A stretch of DNA of 64,000 nt from Nitzschia sp. DOCU1 (GCA_951394045.1 OX595990.1:2348549-2412548), one strand, 5' to 3'; counted from the first letter of the stretch, positions 23,904-35,809 are shown. Notes: generated from the letters alone by a model not told the origin. Translations and numbers: made by a program.

Positions 23904-24676
23904 AATTCTCGTTAGAGAAGCGTCTGGGGTTTCTGGCACCCCCGAGAACATGCAAGCCGCGTCTTGCGATGACTTCATGGATTCTGAATGTGTCATTACC
24001 ACGCAAGAAGCAGGTTCGGGGCAAAGTCCTTCGGCAGCTCAGTTGTCTATGAAGCCAGAACAAAGGCAGACATTCTGCACTTTCGATCGCCGATTGAGGA
24101 ACTATCGATTTCAAAACTTCGTTTATCGTTCCGGCGGTTTGGCGAGATCGTTCCTTTCCAATCGTGCAGGTAAATGCTAACTAGAGTGCTTTAATAGTCG
24201 TAATAGCACGAGAGGCAGCTTTCTCTCGGGGTTTTCCCTACCAGTCAATTACCTGATACGTCAACTAGCCGCTCTCGGGCGATCAATCTTTAATTTGAGA
24301 CAGTTTTAGACAGCTATTGTCGCTGCTTTTGCAGTAGCTGCTCTACTTCCAGTATGTAGTTGTGCTGCAATGACTCATTAGATCGTCAGTGCCTACATCG
24401 TTCTTGCCACGTGGAAGATTGTTACCTTGGGTGTGGGCGGCGGCATGACTAAACTTCGACGGCGCACAAGACGCCGCGTTCGAACATCTGGCCTCACCGC
24501 GATGGTACGAGACGAAAAAATCAAAAGAACGGGTTTCCTGATTTTCTTCTCTAATCTTACACCGGCCATTGCAACTGTACCTCCTGGTAGGGCCATGTTA
24601 GAGCCTAGTGTCAACTACTACGAGCCATTATCGACGAGTTCAGACAAAAGATTATCAACAGTTCTAATACAAAGTG
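23904..24676. other. Intergenic stretch
   Basis: About 770 bp between two plus-strand genes. Open frames of about 60-100 codons overlap here in several frames, but none shows a domain, signal peptide or splice-joined continuation. I see no gene or repeat. Confidence 0.55.
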
Positions 24677-26558
24677 ATGGGCGGAAAACAGGTGTTGAAG
24701 TCGTGGGGCACGCTGTTGCTCCTCTTATTTTCGGCGTCGATTCATAGAATCAATTCAGAAAGTAGTTCTGGGAAATCCTCTTCTACCTCTCGAAGACCAG
24801 GGCAGATTTTTGGACGTCAGCGGCCTGGTACCCATGTCGAACCTTGGACATTATCTTCAGATCATCTTCCTTATCCCAGTGCACCACGAAGAGTCCGGAA
24901 GTTTTCCTTACCGAAATGGTTTCGGCTGCCTGACGCCGCAGCCTTGGCGTCTCTGCGAGACTCCCGTTTTGTCGCGACCTTTCTCTCTGCGTTCCAAGCG
25001 GGGATCTTGGTATTTCTTGCTATCGAAATCGTGAAGGCCTTCCGAGACGTTTACCGGGAAATCATGGACGAGGCGTTCGACTTTGGGGGGTCACCAGCAA
25101 GGACGAACAACATGCTATATGCACCCGACGCAGTCATGTCGCCATCGGCGGCTCAAAATCTAGTTGCGTGGCTTGGTGATCCGAAGAACCAGCGTGGTTT
25201 GTTGCCGAGATCAGTACCTTCCTGGATAGTTCAACTGGCAGTTGATCTCAAAAGCTTTTGCTACGGAATTTCGGACCGAGATCTAGCACTGATACTGGCG
25301 CGGCTCACCAAACCTCAAGCGCAGATGCTCCAGACTTGCATGCTGCGTCCATCTGGTCGCGTCACGTTTGATTCTCTCGAAGGTATGGAGTACGCAAAGA
25401 GCGAGATTGTGAGGTGGCTTGAGTGTAACGGGATGTCCTTGAACAGCAGTAAACAATCGATCTTGACATCTTCGCCCTATGGTCGACTATTAAACCAAGG
25501 ACGGCAAGGTATGGTCCTGTGGGGGGCTCCAGGTAAGATTGAAGAGAGATTGAGATTCCACTTTGCTAAGTCTCTGGATTTTCCGAGCTATATGCATTTC
25601 TTCTTCTGACCCATCGACTAATATGTTTCTAGGTTGCGGCAAGTCGATGATGATAAAGGCCATTGCTGATGAAACTAGATTGCCCACCCTCGTCATAACG
25701 CCTTCGCTGCTGCAACGGAAATGGTTTGGCGAGTCGACGAACCAAGTTCGAACGCTATTTGGCCTCATTTCTGCCCTAGGTCCATGCGTCGTCGTTCTAG
25801 ATGAACTGGACGGTCTTTTCCGCTCTCGTAGTAATTCCAATGAGAATGATGCCAACCGCGAGTTGAAGACAGAATTTTTGCAGTGGTGGGATGGCGTTAT
25901 GTCTGATCAGCAATCCAACAATCGTGTATTGATTGTGGGAGCTACGAATCGTCCTTGGGATGTCGACCCCGCAGTATGGCGGCGGTTGCCGCTTCGGTTT
26001 TATATTGGAGCACCCAACAGGGAAGAACGCCGGAGTATTTGGGATCGATGGATGGTCGACTACAGGATACCGACGTCGGACCAAAAAGGTCTAGGAAAAT
26101 ACCTTTCGGAACACACTGACGGATACACGTGCTCAGACCTTTTTCAAGTTCTTCAAACTGCGTGCCAAAATGGTCCCATGGCAAGGGAACACAATGTCGC
26201 GAGTGATGTTGAGCTGAGAATCGATGATATTCAACAAGCATTGCAGAGTGTTTCACCTACTCTATTTTCTCAGCAGTATTTGGCGCAGCTTCGCGGTTTT
26301 CTGTCGCCACACGATTTACAGCGCCTTCAAATGGCGGGAGTAGCAAACAATGACACACCGCGTGACAACGGCGACGACGGCACTCATGTGTGGAGAACTC
26401 CAGTAGGAAACTTCTATCAGTTCAACATTCCTGTTCACCCCCAAGTATTCGATGTCTTACATGAAATGTGGCTGAGTAACCAAGAATGGGAATCTTCCAG
26501 CGAGGACGACCTATTTTCGGATTTCGACGAAGACTCCGATACCGATAATGAACTCTAG
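24677..26558 (+). CDS. Membrane-anchored AAA ATPase, Msp1/ATAD1-like
   Basis: Exons 24677-25532 and 25633-26558 enclose a 100-nt intron that splits the Walker A motif; after splicing GAPGCGKS reads at residues 283-290. The 593-residue product has an N-terminal hydrophobic segment (residues about 5-20), a second membrane segment near FLSAFQAGILVFLAIEIV, and one AAA module. Walker B reads VVVLDELDG with Asp342 and Glu343. GATNRPWDVDPAVWRRLPLRF covers sensor 1 and the arginine-finger region, the pattern of the Msp1/ATAD1 and spastin clade, which pull proteins out of membranes or remodel microtubules. The C-terminus is acidic. Msp1 relatives extract misplaced tail-anchored proteins from mitochondria; the organelle here is not fixed by the sequence. 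Confidence 0.85.
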
Positions 26559-26684
26559 CTAACAGCCGAATACCATTTTCGTTTCTACCTTGTCACGTAT
26601 CTATCGAGGAAAGATGAACAGCTATATTATCCAGCCAATTAAGCGCTAACACTTAAAAAAACCCGCATGCCCTGTATCGCCCGT

Positions 26685-28589
26685 CTAAAAATTGGTTTCC
26701 ATTATGTCGTCGAGTCCATCTTCTAGGTCTCCTTGGTTGTGTTGGTCGAGATGGTATGCATTGTGCTCCAGGGGTAAGAAGGCAGTCGAACTTAAGTAGT
26801 TCATCACTTCTTCTGAACATCTTGTCGACCGCTGCGCAATGTCGAGTGGTGTCTGAGAATGGAAATTCCGCATTTGTAAGGCTTTGGGATACATTGCATG
26901 TAGTTTCTTCACTACTTGGAATGGCAGCCCATGGCTGACAGCCACGTGGAGAGGATAGTTCCCCCGTCGATCAGAAACTCGAACGCACTCAGGGTTTGCT
27001 TGAATAAGCATATCTACCACCGACAATTCGACGTTGTTCATCAGGGCGATTCCCAAAGATCCAGATCCATCGTTGCCGTCCTTCTGGACAAGCACGTCGG
27101 GTCCCGCTTCGATCAACATCTTAATAACTTCCAAGCTTCCCCCGTGAGTCATGGCCACATTTACTGGGTAACCGTAAACATTTTTGTTCTTCTGGCCTTT
27201 CTCCAAAGCAACTGGAATCGCCTTCCGTACTGCATCGGGCTCGATTCTCAAAGCCGATTCAACTACCGCCGCCGTCGTGGGATACAACCGACACGATTGG
27301 TGCAACAAACTGTTTGTCTCCATGTTGTTCCCTTGCATTGAATTAAAGCTTGCGTTTTGACTAGTGCCGCTCGAAGAAAGTTTTGGCGACGGTGCGGAGC
27401 CGATGCTGAGTCCTTTGAAAGCATGCGAAGGTGGAAGAAGGGAGCTAACATCGACTGCCTTTGCCTCCCCTTTCAATGACTGAGAAGATGTTTGCTTCAA
27501 GAGCGACTGCGCTGACGATTGCCGGAGGACCGATTGAGTCTTTGATTGCTTTTTTGATAATCGCAACAAATCCTGCATATTAGTACGCGACCCACCGCCA
27601 CCCGACAACTTCTGCTGCCGAAGAAGAGACGCCATTGAATTGCTGGAAGTAATAGGAGGACCGTCGGACGGGCTTGATAGGAGATTCGCAAACAACGATG
27701 CCCCAGGCTTTTGATTCGCGAGGGAGCCCCATGTCGCATTTTTGCCCCCGGTTCCCTCTTTCTCGACCGCGTTGATATCCACCTCGTTCCCCCGAAATAG
27801 AGATGTCTGTGAGATACGTCCAGCTGCCAGAGCTGAGGCCGACGTTGGGAATCTCGCGTTGATGACAGCGGACGCCTCAGCAGCATTCACGTTGTATTTG
27901 TTCAGGGAATTACCAGAGTTGTACTTGGCTTTTAAAGCACGTGCCAGCATACCCTCACTTTTGGCAGAACGTAGCTTTGACGAAGTGAGGCCAACCTTTC
28001 GGACGGACCCCATTTTTGATCCATGCAACTGTGCGTTGGATCCCTTTCTTCGAAGCATCGACGCTATACTACTAGAACTTTCGCCTCCGACTCCTCCTCC
28101 ACCACCCTGACTTAAAGATATATTGAGCGGCGTAGCGTCCAACAAGTTGCCCTGGGCACCCATCTGAGAGCCCGAGCCCATGGCGTTAGGCGACGATGGC
28201 TGAAACCAGTTATTTGCTCGGTTTCCACCCATCCCCATCATGGGGTTTCTCCCCATCCCATCTGAATATCCAAAACTGTTTCCGCCTCTTTCTCCACCCA
28301 TATTATCATCATCCATCATGTTATCACCCCCACCACCAGGCTTTTCTAGTGTGGAATCCAACATGTCCTGAAACGTAGTATCATTCGCCGACAAGAACAA
28401 ACTCGTGTCCGGAAGTCCTCCGCTTCGGTTGCTACGATCAAAGTCATCAGCTAAGAATTTGTCAAACACGTCACCAGCACTGTCATTAAAAGGATCATCG
28501 AGGGTATTGGAGAGATCGGTCTGGCTCTCACCCAGTTTGGAGAACAAATCCTGATTGTCCATTTGCCTCCTTGTCTCTTCAGAAAACAT
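26685..28589 (-). CDS. Disordered protein with C-terminal ankyrin repeats
   Basis: A single exon encodes 634 residues. Residues 1-420 are low complexity (Gly, Ser, Asn and Asp runs) with repeated short SLLRQ-type motifs near 310-370. Diatom-style ankyrin repeats fill about 440-610 (GYPVNVAMTHGGSLEVIKML, GNYPLHVAVSHGLPFQVV, SQTPLDIAQRS). Such proteins are abundant in diatom genomes, and their partners are unknown. The C-terminus is acidic. Confidence 0.85.
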   Translation of the reverse strand: MFSEETRRQMDNQDLFSKLGESQTDLSNTLDDPFNDSAGDVFDKFLADDFDRSNRSGGLPDTSLFLSANDTTFQDMLDSTLEKPGGGGDNMMDDDNMGGERGGNSFGYSDGMGRNPMMGMGGNRANNWFQPSSPNAMGSGSQMGAQGNLLDATPLNISLSQGGGGGVGGESSSSIASMLRRKGSNAQLHGSKMGSVRKVGLTSSKLRSAKSEGMLARALKAKYNSGNSLNKYNVNAAEASAVINARFPTSASALAAGRISQTSLFRGNEVDINAVEKEGTGGKNATWGSLANQKPGASLFANLLSSPSDGPPITSSNSMASLLRQQKLSGGGGSRTNMQDLLRLSKKQSKTQSVLRQSSAQSLLKQTSSQSLKGEAKAVDVSSLLPPSHAFKGLSIGSAPSPKLSSSGTSQNASFNSMQGNNMETNSLLHQSCRLYPTTAAVVESALRIEPDAVRKAIPVALEKGQKNKNVYGYPVNVAMTHGGSLEVIKMLIEAGPDVLVQKDGNDGSGSLGIALMNNVELSVVDMLIQANPECVRVSDRRGNYPLHVAVSHGLPFQVVKKLHAMYPKALQMRNFHSQTPLDIAQRSTRCSEEVMNYLSSTAFLPLEHNAYHLDQHNQGDLEDGLDDIMETNF

Positions 28590-29832
28590 GGAACGGGGGA
28601 CCTTTGGGGTCTTCTTCGACTAGATAAACGCACACAACTTTCCTTTGCGAAGGGGAAAGTATGCAGTATGTGGTGCACTGAGTCTCGAATAATTTGTTGT
28701 TGCTGCAATAGGCGTTGCTGATTTACGATTCGGCGTCACCGAAGAAATACCCTTCAATAATGACCGTAAGTCAAGCTGTAGGAGTCGTCGTCTTCCGGAC
28801 TACAGACAGTAGTGTTCTCTTCAGATCAGGCACCTTCCGTAATCTGCTTTGAATTATAGTAGACGAATCAACCAACAGTGGGATAGAAGCGGCTGTGGGA
28901 TGCTACTACTACCTCTAGCTTAAACAGACTGGCCTTTGTGCAATATGAGCGTCGCACCACCCTTGCCGCAAGTTGAGGAAGGATGGGCCTCTCTTGCTAC
29001 GATGGAATTGCTCGTTGCTGCCCCGCTGCGCCTATCGGGAGACACACAGCCGACGTTGGGTAGAAAGGCGAGTGCTATTGTTTATGGGCGGAGAACTGCG
29101 TGCTTACAAAGGATTGGGGGACAAACGAAGATTACGACGTACCGTTACCGTGCATAAGGCCAGAAAAACGGGAACCATTGTCTGTAGGAAACACTACCGC
29201 ACGTACAGGACGATGCTCGCGTAGAAAGAACGTTGGAGCCCAACCAAGAAAATTGGAAAAACACACCCTTTACCGGTATCATCTTACAATCCGAGCCAGG
29301 CTGTTGTTGGGGAGAGTCATTCCACAGTACGGCACAAGAAAGGAAAAAGAACATTGGCTTTATGTTAGTCTGACGCACGATGAACTAAAACATACTAGGG
29401 CAATAATGCATCGTTAAGTGGTTGGTTGAACCTATTAATTGCATTGATAATACCCGGAGGAGCCTTAAATCCAACACGAGGCAATAATAAAGAATGAGTT
29501 TGTATCAAAAAAGGCTTTTCTGATTCAAGTATCGTACGCTGGCGACAACGAAAGGTTCGACTACTTAGACCCGTTTCTACTACCTTCGAACGTGAGGCAA
29601 TTTAATTTTTAGGCAGAGCGCGTGAAACGCCGCAGACAAGCGGGACAGTCGTCTTTCACTTTTGGAAGACATAGTATGTAGTTGCGACTACATCAGCTAA
29701 GTTTATATCACACCGATGATTTCTAGTTTCATTTCGAATGTCATATACACATCGATGGATACCAAGTGCAAATATTCATGATAGCAGTAATAGATACCCT
29801 CGACTTCCTTCATTCATTCGTTCCCTTCTTAC
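28590..29832. other. Intergenic stretch
   Basis: About 1.2 kb between two minus-strand genes, so the promoter of the ankyrin protein lies at its left end. I read both strands for proteins, tRNA-like B boxes and repeats and found none that I can support. Confidence 0.55.
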
Positions 29833-31183
29833 TTAGGCTGGCTGTCCATTACCCATCAAGTTAAAGCTGCCAACTTGAATCGAGGTGTCGCGACCGATGA
29901 TCTTGTGCAGGCGGTAGATGTACCAGGCCATGAAGACAAGTGCAACACCAAAGATCCAGGCAAAGATCTTGGCAACATTGGCACCCCCGTTGATGCTGCT
30001 GAAAGCCGAGTTCAATTTGGGGATAATGTTGTGGATTAGGTCGCAAGCCGAAGTATCTCGGTACGAGGTTCCCTTGACGTTCTTCTCGCACTTGGCAGCT
30101 CCGTCGTAGACTTTGTCGCAGAACTCGGAAATAGCATAACCGTTTCCGTTGTTGTTGTTATTATTATTGTTGTTGGAAGAGTCCAAGCACGAGATGCACC
30201 CTAAAAACAAGAATAGCAAAATAGTTTAGAAAAAGAGAGTCTTCCCCCCACCACTCCTAGCTCGCTGGTCTGACGACTTACCATACTCCACCAAGGGTTC
30301 AGTGGGGAGCGAGTACCCATAGTTCAACTTCTCATAAGTGCCCTTTGGCGCCTTCTTGGTGCAGGCCGAGTCGGTGAAGGTGCCAGCGAAGACTCCCTTG
30401 GAGGTACAGTAAGCTCCAACATAGTACACCTCAGTATTGCTGTTGTAGTAGTTTCCGTTGTTGTTGTTATTCTTGTTGTCGTTTTCGTTCATGGGTCGGC
30501 ATTCCGCAAGTTCGTTCATGTTCACTTCGTTGTCCTGCTGATCGTCTTGAGCGCAATAGCCCAGGCCTTGGTCGACCAAACACTGGTAGGAGCAGTATTC
30601 GTCATTATTGTCTCCATTATTGTTGTTGTTGTTGTTTCCGTTATCGTAGTTGTACTGCTGGCCGCCGTCGTAGGTGTAGAGTCCATTTTGGCACTTGTAC
30701 TCACAATCGTACTCGGCACTCTCGCATTTGGCTTGGTTCTCGGTTTGCTTGGCTTCCTGCCACGCCTCGACAAACTCACGCATGTCTACCACGTATTCAC
30801 CCGCATTCGGGCACATGCCGCACTTGCCAGTGGGGCAAAGCTTGAATTTAGCCAGGAGATTGGAGCGGACACCCTCTTCCTTTTCAAATTGAGGCACAGC
30901 GGTACATCCAGCGAACTTGACGGAATAGTCCTTGATCCAAGAGCTGTCAACAAACAAAAAAGTAGATGAGTGGTGTCAGAACGACCATTCAAATCGAATA
31001 CGACGGACTCGACTCGACTCGACTGAAACGGACTCACTAATAGTAATTGTTATTGTTGTTGCCCTCGAGTTGACGAGCCTTGGACATGAGGTTGCGGCCG
31101 GCATCCGAGTCGATGCTGATGGACACCTCGGAAGCAACCGAGGTCAAGGAGGAGAGGCAAGCGATAACAGCAAAGAACTTCAT
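29833..31183 (-). CDS. Secreted Asn- and Cys-rich single-pass surface protein
   Basis: Three exons (31183-31038, 30943-30282, 30200-29833) with introns of 94 and 81 nt encode 391 residues. Exon 1 gives a signal peptide (MKFFAVIACLSSLTSVAS). The ectodomain has many Cys pairs (CPTGKCGMC, CEYKC, CSYQC) split by Asn runs of 5 to 9 residues at four places. A membrane segment near the C-terminus (IFAWIFGVALVFMAWYIY) and a short cytosolic tail make it type I. Asn runs next to N-glycan sites and surface position suggest a cell-wall or cell-contact role; that is inference. I do not recognise a named family. Introns 1 and 2 end close to the Asn-coding (AAC/AAT)n stretches, and intron 1 holds a CGACT repeat. 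Confidence 0.85.
30147..30175. repeat. Asn-coding trinucleotide run
   Basis: A run of GTT and ATT triplets on the plus strand encodes nine Asn residues on the minus strand in the surface protein. Similar shorter runs lie near 30455-30478 and 30615-30645. Such tracts often vary in length between alleles. Confidence 0.8.
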
Positions 31184-31762
31184 GGTGATGGAGATGATGT
31201 CAAGCAATATGAAATGAGAGTTTGGAGGAAAGGGACGACGACGACGACGACGAGGAGGGCGTGTGGAGGGAACTCAAACACAAAAACGCTGTTTGCTGCT
31301 ATCATTGCACATGTGCACTGGAATGTTCCAGGGGTGGTTTGAATTTTTCATACCAGGCTACGGGAAAGCTATTGGCATCCGAGCCGGGCAATGACGGAGG
31401 GTCGGAAGGAACTTTTTCAATACTTAGGGAAGGTGACCGCTTGCGAACCGTTGGAAGGAGAGTTCGGCAAAGTATTGGCTGTTCGAACACGGATCAAAAT
31501 ATGTGTGTCGTCGACTCAGAGGAACTCTCGTGGCTTGGCTGGCGATCTCATGTTGAGTGTCGCAGGGCATATGCAATTTCGCGCGCCCGGAAGTGTGACC
31601 GTTGCTTTCTCACACAAACGCATCTATCTCTCCAAGAAGGAAAACAGAAACTTCCCACTCGATGCCATGAAACGACGACAACAAGTATCATATTAGCAAT
31701 CTTGTACGGTAATCGTTATTTCCTTCGATTATCCAGAGAAGGGTAGCATACAGAGAGTAGCA
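31184..31762. other. Divergent intergenic region
   Basis: Shared promoter space for the surface protein (minus) and the GT8 enzyme (plus). A run of six GAC triplets lies near 31233-31252, and open frames over it have no domain. No gene or RNA is supported. Confidence 0.6.
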
Positions 31763-33258
31763 ATGCGAATGCGAATGAAAATGGTTTGTACAGAGTCGAC
31801 AAGGCAATTAATCCTTGTGCTCGGGATTTTTGTATTCGTTGCCCTGTACCATCAGTCTCGATTACTCCAGGTGTATCTAAACGGCAACAAGTTCTTTCCA
31901 CAACGTACAGAACTGGAAGTTCCATTTACGAGTGATATTAATACTTCAGAAGCTGCGTATAACCAAGGTCCCGTCAGCCCAGTCCGAAAGTGGGCATATG
32001 CCTTTTTGATTGGGGGATGCAGTGAAAGCAAGCAAGAATACCGAGGCTTCCTGTACAATGTAGTAGTTGCCGCCCAGCGACTCAAGACACTAGGATCCAA
32101 GGCTGACGTGGTTCTCATGGTACAAATGTCCACCTTTACCAATGAGACAAAACTTCCGGAGACCGATTTGGCTATTTTAGATTCCATGGGAGTCCGCGTT
32201 CATTACCTTCCCAAAATGGCGGCACCTGTTCATGAGGTATTCTATGGACTCGTTCAAGAAAAGTTCCGAATATTGGAACTAACTGAATACAGTCGAGTAC
32301 TGTTCCTAGATGGAGACATTATGCCTTTTTGCAATCTGGATTATCTGTTCGATTTGTCCGAGCCGGGTAATGGAACAGCAGGGATGCTCAAAGAGAATGT
32401 TGTTCTTTCTTGGAAAAACGAGGCAGCAAATGCCGGTTTCTTCATATTGAAACCTGACAAGGAGGATTTCCAACGTCTCATCAATGTCATCCGTACAAAA
32501 GAGGAAAAAGCATTAGAACTCCCATTTCCGCATTGGGACGAGGTTGAGGGGTGGGGCCACAGAATTGAACCTCCGGACTTCTGGAGATCGGAGGGCGGCA
32601 CGACTGGTAAAAATTGGACGTGGCATGCGGTTTTTGCGGATCAAGGACTGCTGTATTTTTGGACCAAATATGTCAAACAGAGCGTATCCCTCATCATAGG
32701 TAATGAAGTGGAGAACTGGGGGAGTCGTGATGGAAAGGCCTACTTAGAGACTACAATGGTGCGAGATCCATTGACAAAATATACCTGCGTCCCACCGGAT
32801 TCTCCTATACTTCAAAGAGGCGGTAAAGGCATGCGGTCTTCTCCTTATCGAGATTTCATTCATTTTACAGGTGCGTTTGTCAAGTTTCTGGGGCAATACG
32901 GGCAGTAACTTTCCCTTTTCGACGTGGATGATCCTAACATTGTTGATGATATTCTTCGCTTCTCTACAATTAATCAGGGCGACAAAAACCCTGGGAGGGG
33001 AAGTGGAACGAGCAGTTTCGGGCGTGGCGACGGAATTCTACCGTGTCTCCATGGGTGGACGGTCCGAGAGAGCAGATGTGGTTTCTTTCGTTGGAAGCGG
33101 CTGCAAACTTCACCGGTGTTGAGTTCGATTTCTCGTTTTCCAAAAACGGCACAATGGGGCAGCCTCCTGTCGGAAGATTTTCAACCTATGGCACCATGTA
33201 CTCCCATATTAAGGCCAAAGCACAGCGGAACTGGACGCATTACCAAACCATAATATAG
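31763..33258 (+). CDS. Glycogenin-like glycosyltransferase (GT8), membrane-anchored
   Basis: Exons 31763-32870 and 32978-33258 flank a 107-nt intron; splicing gives HFTG-RQKPW, the conserved C-terminal GT8 pattern, and adds 93 residues that would be lost without it. The product is 462 residues. The N-terminus (LILVLGIFVFVALYHQ) is a type II anchor. The DxD motif lies in FLDGDIMPF (Asp183, Asp185), with the family patterns AFLIGGCSESKQEYRG and NAGFFILKPDKEDFQ around it. GT8 enzymes use UDP-sugars and often start or extend glycans in the Golgi. The acceptor is not known. Several N-x-S/T sites are present in the lumenal part. Confidence 0.9.
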
Positions 33259-33355
33259 AGCGTTCGAGAATGAATACTATGTTCGCCCTAGTTCTAAAGT
33301 GGACAATATTCAAACATCATAGTGTCTTAATGCCTTTTCTACTAAGTCTTGCTCT

Positions 33356-35809
33356 CTACTTCGTGAGAAGCAAAGCAACGAGTATAATATCGAATAGAAG
33401 AAAGACGGCCAATCCGATGTACAAAGCTCGTCGGCACCATGCATAATCAAATACCTTCTCGACATATTCACGCATGGACTTCGAACTTTCATCTGCGAGC
33501 ACCTCTCCAGATTCGAGCACACTCGCTGGGCTCTCACTAATATCTTCTTCGTTGGTCAAGGCAGCGGCAACTTTCACCTTCTTATTCGACAACCTTTTCT
33601 TCTTCTTCTTACCAGGGGACAAAGAGGATTTGCTCTTGGAGGGTCCTTCCACGGCAGCAAGATCCTGCTCTGCGCTAGCGGGGAGACCCCTTTCCACGTC
33701 AATGAGTTCTCCAAACGACATACTTTCCTCAAGGGGGACTTCCGCTTCCTTCTCTTGGTCACTGGCCGGTCCAAGGTCAGTAAGGGACATGCTAAGTGGC
33801 TTCGCCAAGGCGGCGAAGGACATGCTCCCGTCTGAACTTGGCTGTTCCATCTTCTTCAGAAGAGCGGCTGGCTTCTTGGGGCTCTTTTGCTTCTTCAAGC
33901 CACTCAAGATACTAGAGGAGTCTGAGTTCATCGAGTTTAGATCGTCAGCATCCGCATCGTCCCCATCTTCCCCACAATACCATGGAGCATTCTTGTCCAA
34001 AGCAGACCGCGGCTTTGCAACAGGCCGAGGCTCCTTGGCTAGGGGAGGAGAGACCGCACTGTCCTCGCTAACCGATTCTACGTCGGAATCTGTGGAGGCT
34101 GAAGAATCATCACCACTGGTCCATGCTGACACGTCGCCATGTCGCTGTGACCAGTTTTGGCTCGCCCAGTGAGCAGACGCTTCTCTGGGCGTCGACCATT
34201 CGTCGCTCGACGTCCACGAGGAATAGGAACGCGGAGTCTTGATAGAGATGCCACCATTGCCGCCATCCTTGCTTCCTTTCTTTTCTTCGCCGTCCGTGGA
34301 AATAGAGAACGCGGCACCCGCTCGACCCGCATACTTGTCCCAAGACTCTTCCACAATAGAAGATCCTATAGAAGTGGACTGTTTGCTTCTCTTGTCTCCT
34401 TTGGAGCTCGAGGTGGCTGATCGCAGCGACTCTTGTTGCTTAATGCCGAGAGTTCCGCTCGATGACGAAATGTTATCAGAGCCCCCAACGGTGCTACCCC
34501 CATCGCTATATGTAGCAATACTAACATTGCCCGAATCCACAGAAAGGCCACTTGACCGGCGTCTCGTTATTTTGAGATTGTTGCCTGTTCCGGAGAACGA
34601 CTTTAACGATTCGTTCCAGCAGGAAGAAGAAGCCGAGGACCTTGAAGAGAAGGATTCAGCTGGCGAAGAAGAAACCCTGGAGGAGGAAGACTGAGCGTCC
34701 GAGTCGTCTGTATCGTCCAAGGGATTTCGGTAATAGTTTTCTTCAGCTCGAAACCTTTGCCTGCTCCATTCAATGGGGTTTGGGTTCGGATTGTCATTCT
34801 GTTTAAGGATCTTCTTTTGAGGCTGTGCCTGTAAATCCGGTTGAGACGGAATAGTGGAAACTCGCTTTGTTTTAGGACCTGGAGAATTCCTAAACGTATC
34901 CTCACTACTCAACGATGCTTCCCCTCCCAAGCTCACACTTCCATAGCTAGCCGAGAACGAAGCAGTTCCATCAGATTGTTGCGAGGAACCAGGCACCCGT
35001 TGCCTGTCATCTAGCTTTTGAAGCCTCAAGCTCACTGGATCCATTAACGGGGAAAGCTTATCGTCTTCAGATCGGTTCGAGTCTTCACTTTCATCAGACT
35101 CGTCATCGTCGTTATACTGACATTCTTCGTCGACTTGAAGTTTTCTCTGCGATTCCTGGTCTTCTTCTTCCAATGTTGGCCGCCTCTTTGGGTATGAAGC
35201 AGCACTATCAACCCCCTGTGCTTCGATTATTATAGATGACCCCATAGACGATTCCCCATTGCTCCGAAGCGAACGTCTGCTGCTAGACCCCCCACTGCTT
35301 ACAGATCTCCGGCTGCGGTTGCTGTTGTTGTTACTATTGTTGTTTGAAGCGGACCACCTTGAGCTATCATCGCGGCGACTCGAACCACCTGATCTTAGTG
35401 ACATTTCTCCCTCAGAACCTTCTCCATCACCATCACTACTTCGACTGCCACTAGCGTCAGATCCATTGTCGTCCTCAGGAATGGCCGCTTCTTCATTTGC
35501 GTCAAGATGAATACCACTCCGAAACTTGGGATCCATATTCTGCATGTGAAGCACAACTTTTGGTCGCTCTTCGTGGCTCGCTGGTGAAGAGTGTGAAATC
35601 GAATTGCTGCTGGACATGTCAGTCATGCTCGTTACAGTTTGAGTTGTCATGGAAGAGTGCGTTGAATGAACATCCTTCCAGGAGTTCCTCCGCGGACCAG
35701 ATGTTCGACCTTTGACAGGACGTGGAGACCCGAGAATTTGAGGAGGAGTTGTTACGTTCAACTTTCTCTTGGCCGCTCTGTGATTGCCCCCTTGGGGTTC
35801 TTTAGCCAT
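33356..35809 (-). CDS. Ser-rich disordered protein with C-terminal membrane anchor
   Basis: A single exon encodes 817 residues, of which about 780 are Ser, Asp, Glu and Arg-rich and lack a fold. The only membrane segment is at the very end (LYIGLAVFLLFDIILVALLL, about 795-815), so it should be a tail-anchored protein facing the cytosol. Short acidic and basic blocks alternate (for example KKKKKRLSNKKVKVAA). I recognise no domain. Long frames on the opposite strand are a by-product of Ser codon bias. Confidence 0.8.
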   Translation of the reverse strand: MAKEPQGGNHRAAKRKLNVTTPPQILGSPRPVKGRTSGPRRNSWKDVHSTHSSMTTQTVTSMTDMSSSNSISHSSPASHEERPKVVLHMQNMDPKFRSGIHLDANEEAAIPEDDNGSDASGSRSSDGDGEGSEGEMSLRSGGSSRRDDSSRWSASNNNSNNNSNRSRRSVSSGGSSSRRSLRSNGESSMGSSIIIEAQGVDSAASYPKRRPTLEEEDQESQRKLQVDEECQYNDDDESDESEDSNRSEDDKLSPLMDPVSLRLQKLDDRQRVPGSSQQSDGTASFSASYGSVSLGGEASLSSEDTFRNSPGPKTKRVSTIPSQPDLQAQPQKKILKQNDNPNPNPIEWSRQRFRAEENYYRNPLDDTDDSDAQSSSSRVSSSPAESFSSRSSASSSCWNESLKSFSGTGNNLKITRRRSSGLSVDSGNVSIATYSDGGSTVGGSDNISSSSGTLGIKQQESLRSATSSSKGDKRSKQSTSIGSSIVEESWDKYAGRAGAAFSISTDGEEKKGSKDGGNGGISIKTPRSYSSWTSSDEWSTPREASAHWASQNWSQRHGDVSAWTSGDDSSASTDSDVESVSEDSAVSPPLAKEPRPVAKPRSALDKNAPWYCGEDGDDADADDLNSMNSDSSSILSGLKKQKSPKKPAALLKKMEQPSSDGSMSFAALAKPLSMSLTDLGPASDQEKEAEVPLEESMSFGELIDVERGLPASAEQDLAAVEGPSKSKSSLSPGKKKKKRLSNKKVKVAAALTNEEDISESPASVLESGEVLADESSKSMREYVEKVFDYAWCRRALYIGLAVFLLFDIILVALLLTK

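Noticed and set aside
23875..24180. 101-codon plus-strand frame after the sugar transferase
   Set aside because: It starts inside the last coding exon in another frame and lacks features; probably 3' untranslated.
33474..34172. 232-codon plus-strand frame over the Ser-rich tail-anchored gene
   Set aside because: Mirror of Ser-rich codons with no splice logic or domain.
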